DNA of 64,000 nt from JADCRZ01 sp037718865 (lineage in GTDB: Bacteria > Bacteroidota > Bacteroidia > Chitinophagales > Chitinophagaceae): positions 91,857-155,856 of the forward strand of contig JBBJMP010000013.1 in NCBI GenBank assembly GCA_037718865.1. Reading direction: 5' to 3'. The translations under genes and the position numbers were made by a program. The notes below the pieces were generated by a model that did no database searches, was not told where the DNA came from, and was given only the letters and a program-made list of their open reading frames with translations. Shown here piece after piece: positions 9,546 to 18,972 of the stretch. Within the stretch, counting starts at the first letter, position 1; each line of letters opens with the position of its first letter.

Positions 9546-11672
9546 ATGAACGAACAGGGTAAAAATCTCGGGCAGGCCATGAACCGCATTGACGGGCTTT
9601 TGAAAGTAACCGGGACAGCAACGTACGCGACGGATTACGCGATTAAAAATACAGCTTATGCCGTTATCTTTAAAAGTAAAATTGCAGCGGGGGAAGTCCT
9701 GGATATTGAGACGGGCGAAGCTGAAAAATCCGCGGGTGTTTTAGCCGTTATCACACATAAAAATGCGCCGAAGCTTAATGTAAAAGGCGGCATTCGCGGT
9801 GGTGCCCTGTTGCAGAGCCCGAATATCGAATTCTACGGTCAGCACATCGGACTTGTCGTTGCCGAAACGTATGAACAGGCGCGTTATGCGTCACTCCTGG
9901 TGAAAGTAAGTTACAAAAAAAATGATGCTAAAACTGATTTTGATAAACACGAAAAAGAAGCTGTTACACCGAAAGAAAAAGACAAAGCAGATGCAATCCG
10001 CGGCGATGTAGAAACGGCTTTTAAAAATGCTGAGTATAAGCTCGAAGCCATTTACGACACGCCGATTGAGCATCATCATCCGATGGAGCCGCACGCCACG
10101 ATTGCCGTCTGGGAAGGTGAAAAATTGACATTGTACAACGGCTCGCAAATTGTTAACGGGGCACAGAACGCTGCGGCCGCGACGCTCAATATAAAGCCTG
10201 AAGATGTCCGCATTGTCACCCCCCACATTGGAGGCGGTTTTGGTTCCAAAGGAGGTCAGTGGGCAAACCTGGTTCTCGCTGCGGTTGCAGCAAAGATGGT
10301 TGGTCGTCCGGTTAAACTCGCCCTGACGCGCCAGCAAATGTTTAATTCTGTCGGCCTTCGCCAGAGAAACCGCCAAAAGATCCGTCTTGCAGCGACGAAA
10401 GATGGAAAACTCACTGCTCTGGCCCACGAAACAATTACTCACAGCGCAATTGAAGGAGAATTTGTTGAGCCTTGCGGAGATTGCTCGAAACTGATGTATG
10501 ACGTGCCAAATTTATTAATTTCCTATCGCGTCGTGCCGATGAATATTATTCTACCTACTTACACAAGGGGTCCTGGCAAATCAACGGGCAGTTTTGCGCT
10601 CGAATCGGCTATTGACGAACTTGCGTTTCAGCTCAGGATCGACCCGATCGAGTTTCGTCTGAAAAACGAACCGGCGAAAGACCCTTCAAGCGGTAAGCCC
10701 TGGTCGTCACGTACAACCGTTCAATGTTTAAAGGAGGGTGCTAAAGCGTTTGGCTGGGAAAAGCGCAAAATGGAGCCGCGTCAACATCTCCAGGGAAATT
10801 ATTTAATAGGTTATGGCGTAGCCGCCGGAACGTATCCGGCTCGTCAGAGAGATAGTTCCGCCATTGTGAAAATGACGCGTAATCGTAACGATGTTAAAGC
10901 AAGTATTGAACTTGCGGCTTCGGATCTTGGAACCGGGACCCACACGATTCTCGCACAGACAGCTGCCGATGCCTTAGGGTTGCCCATAAATAAAATCGAC
11001 GTAAGAATTGGTGATTCGGCTTTGCCGCCTGCTGCGGGCTCCGTTGGTTCGGTAGGAGCGGCAAGTTTTGCAAATGCTGTCAATGACGCTTGCGTAAAAA
11101 TAACTGATGAATTAATGGCTAGGTCAGGCAAACAGTTCTTTGCCCGTCCGACCGCCGCCCAGTTGATGATTTCTGCAAATATTTCTGAATTTCAGACCAG
11201 GGCTGATGCGAAACCGCCGGCCGAAGCGGATAATTACTCGTCCCACAGCTTCAACGCAAATTTTGCGGAAGCCTGGGTGAACATCTCTACCGGAATGGTG
11301 AAAATTCCTCGTTTCTTATCTGTAACAGGGGCGGGGAAAATATTAAATCCAAAAACAGCCCGTTCTCAAATCATCGGCGGAAATGTCTGGGGCCTTGGAA
11401 TGGCCATGACGGAAGAGTCAGTGCTCGATCCCCGTTGGGGCAATTTTGTGACTCGCTCATTGGCCGAATATCACGTTCCTTCGAACCTAGACATTGGAAC
11501 AATGGAAACGATTTTTATCAATGAGGAAGACAAGATCTCCAACAAATTAGGCATTAAGGGAATTGGCGAAGTCGCTATTGTTGGGGTGGCAGCGGCAATT
11601 GCCAATGCCGTTTTTAACGCCACCGGCAAACGGATCCGGGAATTGCCGATAACGCCTGATAAATTATTGTAA
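9546..11672 (+). CDS. Xanthine dehydrogenase family molybdopterin-binding (large) subunit
   Basis: This 708-residue protein is the molybdenum cofactor subunit of the xanthine oxidase/aldehyde oxidoreductase family (YagR/PaoC- and CoxL-like). It starts with RIDGLLKVTGTATYATD, has the cofactor-binding loop GGGFGSKG at residues 229-236, and ends with GIKGIGEVAI, in which Glu675 is the expected catalytic base. The family hydroxylates aldehydes or heteroaromatics and needs a 2Fe-2S subunit and an FAD subunit. Neither is encoded beside it: terminators and unrelated genes flank it. It may pair with subunits encoded elsewhere. There is no Tat signal, consistent with a partner carrying one or with cytoplasmic location. 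Confidence 0.88.
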   Translation: MNEQGKNLGQAMNRIDGLLKVTGTATYATDYAIKNTAYAVIFKSKIAAGEVLDIETGEAEKSAGVLAVITHKNAPKLNVKGGIRGGALLQSPNIEFYGQHIGLVVAETYEQARYASLLVKVSYKKNDAKTDFDKHEKEAVTPKEKDKADAIRGDVETAFKNAEYKLEAIYDTPIEHHHPMEPHATIAVWEGEKLTLYNGSQIVNGAQNAAAATLNIKPEDVRIVTPHIGGGFGSKGGQWANLVLAAVAAKMVGRPVKLALTRQQMFNSVGLRQRNRQKIRLAATKDGKLTALAHETITHSAIEGEFVEPCGDCSKLMYDVPNLLISYRVVPMNIILPTYTRGPGKSTGSFALESAIDELAFQLRIDPIEFRLKNEPAKDPSSGKPWSSRTTVQCLKEGAKAFGWEKRKMEPRQHLQGNYLIGYGVAAGTYPARQRDSSAIVKMTRNRNDVKASIELAASDLGTGTHTILAQTAADALGLPINKIDVRIGDSALPPAAGSVGSVGAASFANAVNDACVKITDELMARSGKQFFARPTAAQLMISANISEFQTRADAKPPAEADNYSSHSFNANFAEAWVNISTGMVKIPRFLSVTGAGKILNPKTARSQIIGGNVWGLGMAMTEESVLDPRWGNFVTRSLAEYHVPSNLDIGTMETIFINEEDKISNKLGIKGIGEVAIVGVAAAIANAVFNATGKRIRELPITPDKLL

Positions 11673-11797
11673 GGCGGTCATAGCAGGCCATTCCTGTGAC
11701 CAGACTGTATGTGATTAACACGTAAATAAGCCGGGGCTCCGCTAGGTTTCCAACCTCGCATTCCTATGTTACTGACGCACATATTTAGTGTAACAAT

Positions 11798-13921
11798 TTA
11801 CGGTAAAGCAAACGCCACATAACTATCCCCGGGCTTGGCTCCCAGTTTAGTACCCCCGCAGGCAATGACTATATATTGTTTTCCATTAACTGCATAGGTA
11901 CTCGGCGTGGCAAAGCCGGCTGCCGGAAGTTCCGTCTCCCAAAGCAATTGACCATTCTTTTTGTCATAAACCCTGAATTTCTTATCCTTGGTTCCGGCAA
12001 TAAAAAGCAGGTTGCCTGCAGTAACCACGGGGCCACCATAACTTTCTGAACCTGTCGGAGAGATTCCTTTTGCTTCCAGATCTGGATATTCCCCAAAAGG
12101 TATTTTCCAAACATACTCACCCGTGTTCAGGTCAATAGCGTTTAATGTTCCCCAGGGTGGACGAATGGCCGGATAACCGTTCTTATCCAAAAATTTCGTG
12201 TATCCAGATATTTTGTAAGCAAGTTTAGCGCCTGCTTCATTTCGCTTTGTTAGCCGCGGTTCTTTAATTAACCCCCGTTCCTTTTTCTCCTCTTCGTACA
12301 GAAACGCCACAAGGGCTTGCTTGTCACCGGCTGAAAATCCGGCAAAAGCAGGCATCATTCCCTTTCCGTGCGTAATCACATTGTTGACATAATCCTTTTG
12401 ACGCCGGCCGCCTATACCCATCAGGGAAGGAAACCCACTGTTCGGATTACCTTTCAGTTCGGCACCATGACAGGAGGCGCAGCTGGTAATGTACAGGCGA
12501 TGACCGGCGGTAAGTCCTTTAAGTTGCTCTTCGGAGGCTTTAGCACCTATTGAAATGAGCCAGGCCATCTCGCTGCTGTTTACATAAAGAATACCCTCCG
12601 GGTCTGCTGCGGCCCCGCCCCATTCGGCTCCTCCATCCAGGCCCGGATATACAATGGTCCCCTGACTGCTGAGCGGTGTAAAAGGCCCAGCAAATCTGCT
12701 CTTCCTGAAAGTCGCCAGTAGCTCATCCCGGTTTTCAGCATGCGGGTTAATGTCATCTTCTGTGAGGCTTTGCCGGGCATAGGGTTCCGGTTTTGACGGA
12801 AGAGGCTGAGTGGGCCAGCTTGACTCGCCGGGAACGTCAGATGCCGGCACAGGCTTTTCTGTGACCGGAAACAGGGGAGAGCCTGTTACCCGGTCAAAAA
12901 CGAAAACATAACCCTGCTTGGTTACCTGTGCAACAGCATCAATGCGTTTATTGTTTCGCGTTATAGTGACCAGGTTAGGCGGTGCAGGAGGATCGCGGTC
13001 CAGGATATCATGGTGGACAAACTGAAAATGCCATAAACGTTTGCCGGTTTTGGCGTTCAGAGCAAGAAGGCAGTTAGCGAAGAGGTTGCTGCCTTTGCGG
13101 TTCCCTCCATAGAAGTCGAAAGCGGCCGATCCGGTAGGAACGTAAATGATGCCTCTTTCACGGTCTATGGCCATGCCTGCCCAGTTATTGGCTGCGCCGA
13201 CGTCAGTATTCTTATGAGCCTCTTTTGGCCAGGTGTTATAGCCGTATTCGCCGGGTTGGGGGATGGTATGGAACACCCAGGCCAATTTACCCGTCCTGAT
13301 GTTGAACGCCTGCACGTGTCCCGGCGCTGCATCTGCTCCTTCGGAGAGCCGCATGGGCATGATGATGAGGTCGCCATACACGGTCCCTGGTGTGTTTGAG
13401 ATCACCATTTTGTTTTTGGCCGTTCCGCCCAGGCCGGCTTTCAGGCTGGAACGTCCACTATCACCAAAAGAAATGACGGATTTTCCCGTGAGGGCATCCA
13501 ATGCATACAGCCAGGGGCCTTTGGTGTATAAGATGCGTTTATCTAAACCACTTGCCCAGTAGGTCAGGCCCCGGCTGGTACTCAGCTTATCTTCGCCTTT
13601 TATATTTATTTTCCAGTGCTCCCTGCCCGTAGCTGCATCAATGGCAAAGGGCTGAGCAGAGGCAGTCATCCCATACAGCATACCATTTACAATAATAGGA
13701 TTGCATTGGATCTGTCCCGAATCAAGGGTATGGTATTCCCAGGCTAGTTTTAGCCTGCTGATTGTAGAGGCGTTTATCTGTGTAAGCGTAGAGTAATGAT
13801 TCCGGTCGGGGCCGCCAAGGTACTCGGGCCAGTCCTGGCCGGGCACTTCCTTTTTGAGTGTTATCCACGACAATGAAACGATTAGCAACAGGAAAGCCGA
13901 GGTTATAAGTACTTTATTCAT
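11798..13921 (-). CDS. Periplasmic PQQ-dependent dehydrogenase with embedded cytochrome c domain
   Basis: A hydrophobic N-terminal segment (residues 1-21) targets the periplasm. The quinoprotein beta-propeller begins with WPEYLGGPDRNHYS and has many tryptophan-docking style blades (GREHWKINIKGE, GKLAWVFHTI, TGKRLWHFQ). A cytochrome c domain with CASCH at residues 481-485 and a likely axial Met in GKGMMPAF is inserted before the last blades (GEYVWKIPFGEYPDL, GQLLWETELPAAG). This matches the membrane-bound glucose-dehydrogenase-like proteins common in Bacteroidota. It is a paralogue of the truncated protein at the window start. Convergent with the molybdenum enzyme gene. Substrate unknown; sugar or alcohol oxidation is inferred. 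Confidence 0.88.
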   Translation of the reverse strand: MNKVLITSAFLLLIVSLSWITLKKEVPGQDWPEYLGGPDRNHYSTLTQINASTISRLKLAWEYHTLDSGQIQCNPIIVNGMLYGMTASAQPFAIDAATGREHWKINIKGEDKLSTSRGLTYWASGLDKRILYTKGPWLYALDALTGKSVISFGDSGRSSLKAGLGGTAKNKMVISNTPGTVYGDLIIMPMRLSEGADAAPGHVQAFNIRTGKLAWVFHTIPQPGEYGYNTWPKEAHKNTDVGAANNWAGMAIDRERGIIYVPTGSAAFDFYGGNRKGSNLFANCLLALNAKTGKRLWHFQFVHHDILDRDPPAPPNLVTITRNNKRIDAVAQVTKQGYVFVFDRVTGSPLFPVTEKPVPASDVPGESSWPTQPLPSKPEPYARQSLTEDDINPHAENRDELLATFRKSRFAGPFTPLSSQGTIVYPGLDGGAEWGGAAADPEGILYVNSSEMAWLISIGAKASEEQLKGLTAGHRLYITSCASCHGAELKGNPNSGFPSLMGIGGRRQKDYVNNVITHGKGMMPAFAGFSAGDKQALVAFLYEEEKKERGLIKEPRLTKRNEAGAKLAYKISGYTKFLDKNGYPAIRPPWGTLNAIDLNTGEYVWKIPFGEYPDLEAKGISPTGSESYGGPVVTAGNLLFIAGTKDKKFRVYDKKNGQLLWETELPAAGFATPSTYAVNGKQYIVIACGGTKLGAKPGDSYVAFALP

Positions 13922-14174
13922 GATATTAAAAGTTTCCGACCTATCAGAGGGCCAAGGGTGAATAGGGATGATGCAGCATTTCTACCTAAATTAAAATTAA
14001 GTACGTAACTTAAACCAACCCCGTTGATAGATTTAAACACCAAAATTAAATTTAAGACGTAATATTTTGGTTCTTGAATTTCACTAAGCGGGTAAGTAAT
14101 ACCCGGTTTCTAACTTCGATGTCATATTAGTCTTCCTGCAAGATTTTTAAATAATTAAATATAAACTTCTAATC

Positions 14175-16178
14175 ATGAAAAAACATTATTACCTAATTCT
14201 GTTCATACAAGCTGTTCCTTTTTTAATTGTTTTTGCACAAAACAAATCGTATTGGTCTCCTGAACAGATAATTAACAGGAAAAGCATTACGGCTGTTCGG
14301 GTAGCGCCGAATGGACAAAAAGTCCTTTATACTATAAGAGAAGCTGTTATGACAGACGATCGAAGTGAGTATGTAAACCAGATCTTTGTAAGCGATGCTT
14401 CTGGAAATAACACCATTCAGTTAACTAAGGGAGACGGTAACAATACCAATCCAAAGTGGAGCCCTGACGGCAGGTTGATTGCGTTTATAAGTAACCGTGG
14501 AGGTAAGAACAATTTGTATGTCCTGCCAATCGATGGAGGAGAATCCGAAAGGCTAACGGATGCAAAAAGTGGAGTGACCGAATTCGAATGGGGACCTGAT
14601 GGAAGAACCATCGTTTATACGATGAGTGATTCAGCATCTGATACGGAAGAGAAAAACAAGAAGGCTAAGAACGACTGGTATTTCATGAATGAGGAGTACA
14701 AGCAAGGACGGTTATATGTTTTATGGATCAATGAAAAGGACACTGTTGGCAATCAAAAAGTGTTGAAGTTGACGAAAGACAACCGCCATATCAGCTCTTT
14801 CAACTGGAGCCCTGATGGCAAATGGATCGTTTATGCTCACGCCCTTTCACCCGGAGTGAATGATAATCAATACAGTGATATTGCCATGGTAAATGTAGCG
14901 AGTGCAGCCATAAGAAATATTGCTGATACGAAGGCTGGGGAAACAAGTCCTCTTTTCAGCCCGGATGGCAAATACATAGCCTATATCACTTCAGATGAGG
15001 AAGTGGTCTGGGGTGGGAAGAGTTACATACGCGTTTTGCCTGCTGCGGGAGGGTCAGCAGTGCAACTGGCCGGTGCTCCAAATGAGTCAGGCAGCCTGCT
15101 TGGCTGGAGCAGCGATAGCAAATATGTATACACCAGTGAGCCTGCTCATACTTCATCAAAGATTTTCCGACTAAGTATGAACAGTAAGACCGTTAAAGAA
15201 TGGACTACAGGCTCCGGAGATTTTATCAACACAGTTGATCTAAACAGCACAGGAACACACTTCGGAATGGTGCTTCAAAGTATGTCAAAACCTGGTGATG
15301 CCTACATAAGTGCAACATCATCCTTTTCACCTGTCAGGGTTTCTATGATCAATACCGGTATCAGTAATTACCCGGTACCTAAAACAGAAGTAGTTAAATG
15401 GAAAAGCTTTGATGGTAAAGACATTGAAGGGTTGCTCACTTACCCACTCGACTATCAAAAGGGAAACAAGTACCCAATGATCCTGAATATACATGGCGGA
15501 CCGGCAGGGGTTTTCTCAGAGACATTTATTGGAAATAGCGGGATATATCCATTAGCTGCGCTTGCAGAAAAGGGCTTTTTAATTCTGCGTGCTAACCCAA
15601 GGGGTTCTACAGGTTATGGTGTTGATTTCCGCCTTGCTAATCAAAGGGATTGGGGTGGGGGTGACTTTAAGGATTTAATGGCAGGAGTCGACTATGTCAT
15701 AAATCTCGGAATTGCAGATACGCAAAGGTTAGGAGTAATGGGATGGAGCTATGGTGGATTTATGAGTAGCTGGATTGTTGGTCAGACAAATCGATTTAAA
15801 GCCGCAAGTATTGGCGCTCCTGTTGTTGATCTGGCATCTCAAAATATGACAGATGATATTGGTGGCTTTCTACCTTCATATATGAAAAAGCAACCGTGGG
15901 AGGACTGGGATATATACAGTTCACATTCTCCACTTCGTTATGTACAAAATGTAAAAACGCCGGTGTTGCTCCAACACGGAGACGCAGATATCCGTGTACC
16001 GTTTAGTCAAAGTATTATGTTTTATAATGCGTTGAAAAGAAGAAATGTACCAGTTCGGTTTTTAGTGCTTCCACGTCAGCCACATGGGCCTTCAGAGCCT
16101 AAAATGTTATTAAAAGTGATGCAAACTAATTTAGAATGGATGGAAAAGTATTTATTGCAAAAGACCAAAGGAATTTGA
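14175..16178 (+). CDS. S9 family serine peptidase (prolyl oligopeptidase/DPP type)
   Basis: A Sec signal covers residues 1-21. Residues about 30-410 form a WD40-like (PD40) propeller with repeats such as NPKWSPDGRLIAFIS, FNWSPDGKWIVYA and PLFSPDGKYIAYI. The C-terminal alpha/beta-hydrolase carries nucleophile Ser525 in GWSYGGFMS, Asp605 in HGDADIRVP and His637 in RQPHGPSEP. Length (667) and triad spacing fit acylaminoacyl-peptidase/DPP-like secreted enzymes. All catalytic residues are present. It is a single gene with its own 253-base upstream spacer and a hairpin downstream, and probably scavenges peptides in the periplasm. Confidence 0.9.
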   Translation: MKKHYYLILFIQAVPFLIVFAQNKSYWSPEQIINRKSITAVRVAPNGQKVLYTIREAVMTDDRSEYVNQIFVSDASGNNTIQLTKGDGNNTNPKWSPDGRLIAFISNRGGKNNLYVLPIDGGESERLTDAKSGVTEFEWGPDGRTIVYTMSDSASDTEEKNKKAKNDWYFMNEEYKQGRLYVLWINEKDTVGNQKVLKLTKDNRHISSFNWSPDGKWIVYAHALSPGVNDNQYSDIAMVNVASAAIRNIADTKAGETSPLFSPDGKYIAYITSDEEVVWGGKSYIRVLPAAGGSAVQLAGAPNESGSLLGWSSDSKYVYTSEPAHTSSKIFRLSMNSKTVKEWTTGSGDFINTVDLNSTGTHFGMVLQSMSKPGDAYISATSSFSPVRVSMINTGISNYPVPKTEVVKWKSFDGKDIEGLLTYPLDYQKGNKYPMILNIHGGPAGVFSETFIGNSGIYPLAALAEKGFLILRANPRGSTGYGVDFRLANQRDWGGGDFKDLMAGVDYVINLGIADTQRLGVMGWSYGGFMSSWIVGQTNRFKAASIGAPVVDLASQNMTDDIGGFLPSYMKKQPWEDWDIYSSHSPLRYVQNVKTPVLLQHGDADIRVPFSQSIMFYNALKRRNVPVRFLVLPRQPHGPSEPKMLLKVMQTNLEWMEKYLLQKTKGI

Positions 16179-16185
16179 CTAAAAC

Positions 16186-16217
16186 AAACATTTTGCTCCC
16201 TGACGGAGCATTGTTTA
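16186..16217. terminator. Terminator-like hairpin between convergent genes
   Basis: TGCTCC (16194-16199) pairs with GGAGCA (16205-16210), extended by AAACA (16186-16190) with TGTTT (16212-16216) after a small internal mismatch. It sits 8 bases past the peptidase stop and before the convergent malate synthase gene. No long T run follows, so strength is uncertain. Confidence 0.5.
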
Positions 16218-16320
16218 TCTAGGTCGACAACGGTTGCGCTGTACATTAATATCATCTTTTTAGGAGCCGTTGTACAGAAAACAGAACCATTTTTCTTAAG
16301 GCATTAATAGGTAAAGGTAT

Positions 16321-18204
16321 TCACTTCATCAGGTCAAGGTTTCCGGTAATACGGGTGCGATCTTTTATGAAGGCCTCCGTGTACTTGTTTATTCGTTGTG
16401 TCGCCTCTTCCAGGTTATCATTATTCAGGTTGATATTAAGAAGGTCAATAAACCAGGGCAGCTTTACTTCGCTGTGCATGTAGGCAACAGCTATTTCCCT
16501 GGAAATTGGCAATGTAGTGGTCTTCGAGTCATCGAATACGTCCTTGTTGGTTGCCTGTAGCAGTTTTTCGTATTCTTCTTTTAATAACCTTTCAAAAAGA
16601 GCTATAGAAAAAGGATCACCTGACTTCATTCCGATTAATGGATCATCTTCTGTAAGGATGGCCCCTTTATGAACCCATTCCCAAAGAATACTCAACCTGA
16701 TCTCACCTGTTGCCATGTCTTCCATCAGGTACAAAATATCGTCATTGCCAAAAAAATCAGCAGGTTTAAGTGCCGCGGCCTGCATTCCCTGCCCAAAGGC
16801 GTTCCCATACTGAAGAGCGACACTTAACAGGTTACGGGCACCACGAATCGTTGTAGGAGCAGGTTCTATCAGGATAAGGTCATCGGCATCCTGCTGCGTA
16901 TAACTTAACTTTGGAAATGTTCTCCCCAGTTGATTGGGTTGCCCCGCCTTTTCCCAGACTGGCCGTATGGTGTTCACCATTTTCCAATGTGCTACCCATT
17001 TACCGCTTGCTCCTTCACGCTGTTCACGTTCTGCACCGGCAACGGCTTTCTTCATGCTGGCGGTGACGCCTTGCTCCGATCCTACAGGTATATTCGGCTC
17101 CATTCCACCTTGCCATAAGGCATAATTACCATTGATGTCCGGCGTGTTTACAGCGCACCTTACCCGGTTTTCGTAATGGCGCATATACCCATAAGTCATA
17201 GTAATGGCTTCAATATCGGGATTGATGAATGTATTGTCCCAAGCCATGGCATCCGCAACGCTATTGATATAATCCCATCGTCCGGTATTGTATCCGACAA
17301 AATGTTTCCCCAGTGCCGCCCGGATTTCCATTAATTGGTGCGTTGCTTCAAGCTGTTCAACCAGAACATACACTTTGATCGTTCCCGCAGGAAGTTTGAG
17401 GTGATTTTCCAGAGCAGTGATCATATCATTCCAAAGCGCTGCCTCTCCGGCCGTTTGAATTTTTGGCAGATACAGCACTACGGAGGAACCAGCTTTTTGC
17501 AGCTCCCGGTAATTATTTACGACGTACAAGGTCATGTCAACGATGGATGCAGCCAGAGCAACACCCTCTCCATCCAGCATATGACGGTCATCCAGGTGAA
17601 GGCCGCGGGCACGGAAGATTTTGGTAGTGAAATCAAGTTGTTGAAACCAATCCGTAATAATGCTGTTTCCGAAGAAACCCATCGCCCACCTGTTCATTTC
17701 CGCAGCTACCACCTCTGCTACCTGTATAAACAAAGGGTCTTTGGCTATAGCCAGTTTAAGGTTGCGCTGGTTATCAAGTGACATTGTTTTCACCTGTCCA
17801 AGTGCGTCTTCTCCGTCAAACATCCAGCCATCGGCGCCCGAGAGGAGGGCATAGGCCACATTGCGGATACTGCTTTCCACGGCGGCATTTGGCTTTGCTG
17901 CCGGGCCGGTTCCCTGTATCCATTGTCTTTGAAGATCGGCTGGAATTACAGCTCCTTCAAATTTCCCATCCCTGGCATCCTGCACCGTAATTTTTGTTCG
18001 TTGTATATAAACGCCGGGATCAGGAAACATGATCCGCTGTTTCTGTTGGTAACGGTCTGCCCTTCGTTTAATGCGTGCCGTCATAGCTTCTTTAATGTCT
18101 TTGTTAAAGGGAGCAAGTGCTGACAGCGCTGACAGTGCTTCATGCGTATATACATCAGGGTAAGTTTGCTGTAAGTTTGCGTTAATCTTGATGTTATGGG
18201 TCAT
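16321..18204 (-). CDS. Malate synthase (MSA-like, long form)
   Basis: The enzyme condenses glyoxylate with acetyl-CoA to malate. Diagnostic segments are present in order: FDGEDA (129-134, metal region), RGLHLDDRHM (about 200-209), VLVEQLEATHQLMEIRAAL, GYNTGRWDY (304-312), GKWVAHW (401-407) and LMEDMATGEIR (493-503), where Asp496 corresponds to the catalytic Asp of malate synthase A. At 627 residues it is about 100 longer than E. coli AceB and divergent, so a related 2-oxoacid substrate cannot be excluded. No isocitrate lyase gene is nearby. It is the last gene of the minus-strand series after LutC, separated by a palindromic repeat, which suggests use of glyoxylate made from glycolate rather than the glyoxylate shunt. 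Confidence 0.85.
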   Translation of the reverse strand: MTHNIKINANLQQTYPDVYTHEALSALSALAPFNKDIKEAMTARIKRRADRYQQKQRIMFPDPGVYIQRTKITVQDARDGKFEGAVIPADLQRQWIQGTGPAAKPNAAVESSIRNVAYALLSGADGWMFDGEDALGQVKTMSLDNQRNLKLAIAKDPLFIQVAEVVAAEMNRWAMGFFGNSIITDWFQQLDFTTKIFRARGLHLDDRHMLDGEGVALAASIVDMTLYVVNNYRELQKAGSSVVLYLPKIQTAGEAALWNDMITALENHLKLPAGTIKVYVLVEQLEATHQLMEIRAALGKHFVGYNTGRWDYINSVADAMAWDNTFINPDIEAITMTYGYMRHYENRVRCAVNTPDINGNYALWQGGMEPNIPVGSEQGVTASMKKAVAGAEREQREGASGKWVAHWKMVNTIRPVWEKAGQPNQLGRTFPKLSYTQQDADDLILIEPAPTTIRGARNLLSVALQYGNAFGQGMQAAALKPADFFGNDDILYLMEDMATGEIRLSILWEWVHKGAILTEDDPLIGMKSGDPFSIALFERLLKEEYEKLLQATNKDVFDDSKTTTLPISREIAVAYMHSEVKLPWFIDLLNINLNNDNLEEATQRINKYTEAFIKDRTRITGNLDLMK

Positions 18205-18250
18205 GTTAAATGCAGGTTAAGCGTTTGATAATAACCTTCTCTTAGTGTAA

Positions 18251-18358
18251 TTCTTTGTGTTTCCTCTTTGTGGTTCTTTGTGGTTTTCATTTTGGTAATT
18301 GAGCTTTGGCCTATTAAAACCACGAAGGGCAACAAAGATTACACAAAAAAACACGAAG
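18251..18358. repeat. Palindromic intergenic repeat (CACGAAG/CTTTGTGG family)
   Basis: The spacer between LutC and malate synthase contains CTTTGTGGTTCTTTGTGGTTT on one side and AAAACCACGAAGGGCAACAAAG plus ACACGAAG on the other, forming an imperfect long inverted repeat around 18285-18322. The same words occur in the larger array at 54123-54441, so it belongs to a dispersed family. Confidence 0.6.
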
Positions 18359-18368
18359 TGATCAGAGT

Positions 18369-18953
18369 TTACTTCACTATAAATACCGTCATGGATAAAG
18401 GTCCGTGTGCCCCCAGCACCAGCGCTTGTTCAATATCTGCGGTTTTAGACGGTCCCCCTATGAAACCTCCGAAACCATAACCTCCCGTGCCTATTATGTC
18501 GTACGCTTCATGCAGGGTAGGAACAATCGATTCGACAGAAACAATAACGGCAAGGTGCTGGCAAATGTATGGGATGATGCGCTGAACCATCAAGTCGTCA
18601 GTCAGCCACACTGCCCCATTTTCTGCAACACCGATCTGCGCCCTGATCACAGCCAGTTCAACATCTTCATAACTAAGGGGGTTAACCGTAGCCGATAATA
18701 ATTCAAGACGATCGCTGAGCTCAGGCAGACTGGTTACCACGCGTTTTGTAATGTCAAAATGTTCGTTGATCAACGTATGTACGGCACCAATATCATCTAC
18801 CAAAAAGGGCGAACCACCTATCGCCTTAAAAACGTCCATGTATTTTTGAACGTTGTCCGTAATCTCTCCCTTAAATATAGATACATCGGGCAAAGGGATA
18901 ACCTGAGGTTGATTTTTCAGGACGGCTTGAAGTATTTGTTCCCGGCTACTCAT
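18369..18953 (-). CDS. lutC: LUD-domain protein, LutC-like
   Basis: This 194-residue LUD protein corresponds to LutC/YkgG, the third component of the LutABC L-lactate-oxidising complex. Visible family features are the N-terminal SSREQILQAV start, AENGAVWLTDD in the middle and GGYGFGGFIGGPSKTADIEQ near the C-terminus, followed by GAHGPLSMTVFIV. It lies directly downstream of LutB on the same strand with a 19-base spacer. The product acts in the cytoplasm. In other organisms the complex converts lactate to pyruvate; a related hydroxyacid such as glycolate is possible here given the malate synthase next door. Confidence 0.85.
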   Translation of the reverse strand: MSSREQILQAVLKNQPQVIPLPDVSIFKGEITDNVQKYMDVFKAIGGSPFLVDDIGAVHTLINEHFDITKRVVTSLPELSDRLELLSATVNPLSYEDVELAVIRAQIGVAENGAVWLTDDLMVQRIIPYICQHLAVIVSVESIVPTLHEAYDIIGTGGYGFGGFIGGPSKTADIEQALVLGAHGPLSMTVFIVK

Positions 18954-18972
18954 TTAATATAAATTAACACGT

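Noticed and set aside
9891..10442. Minus-strand ORF of 183 codons inside the molybdenum hydroxylase gene
   Set aside because: Antisense to a strongly conserved region including the cofactor loop; no independent coding signal.
17335..17781. Plus-strand ORF of 148 codons inside the malate synthase gene
   Set aside because: Composition and context are those of an antisense shadow; the minus-strand frame has clear malate synthase motifs across the whole span.
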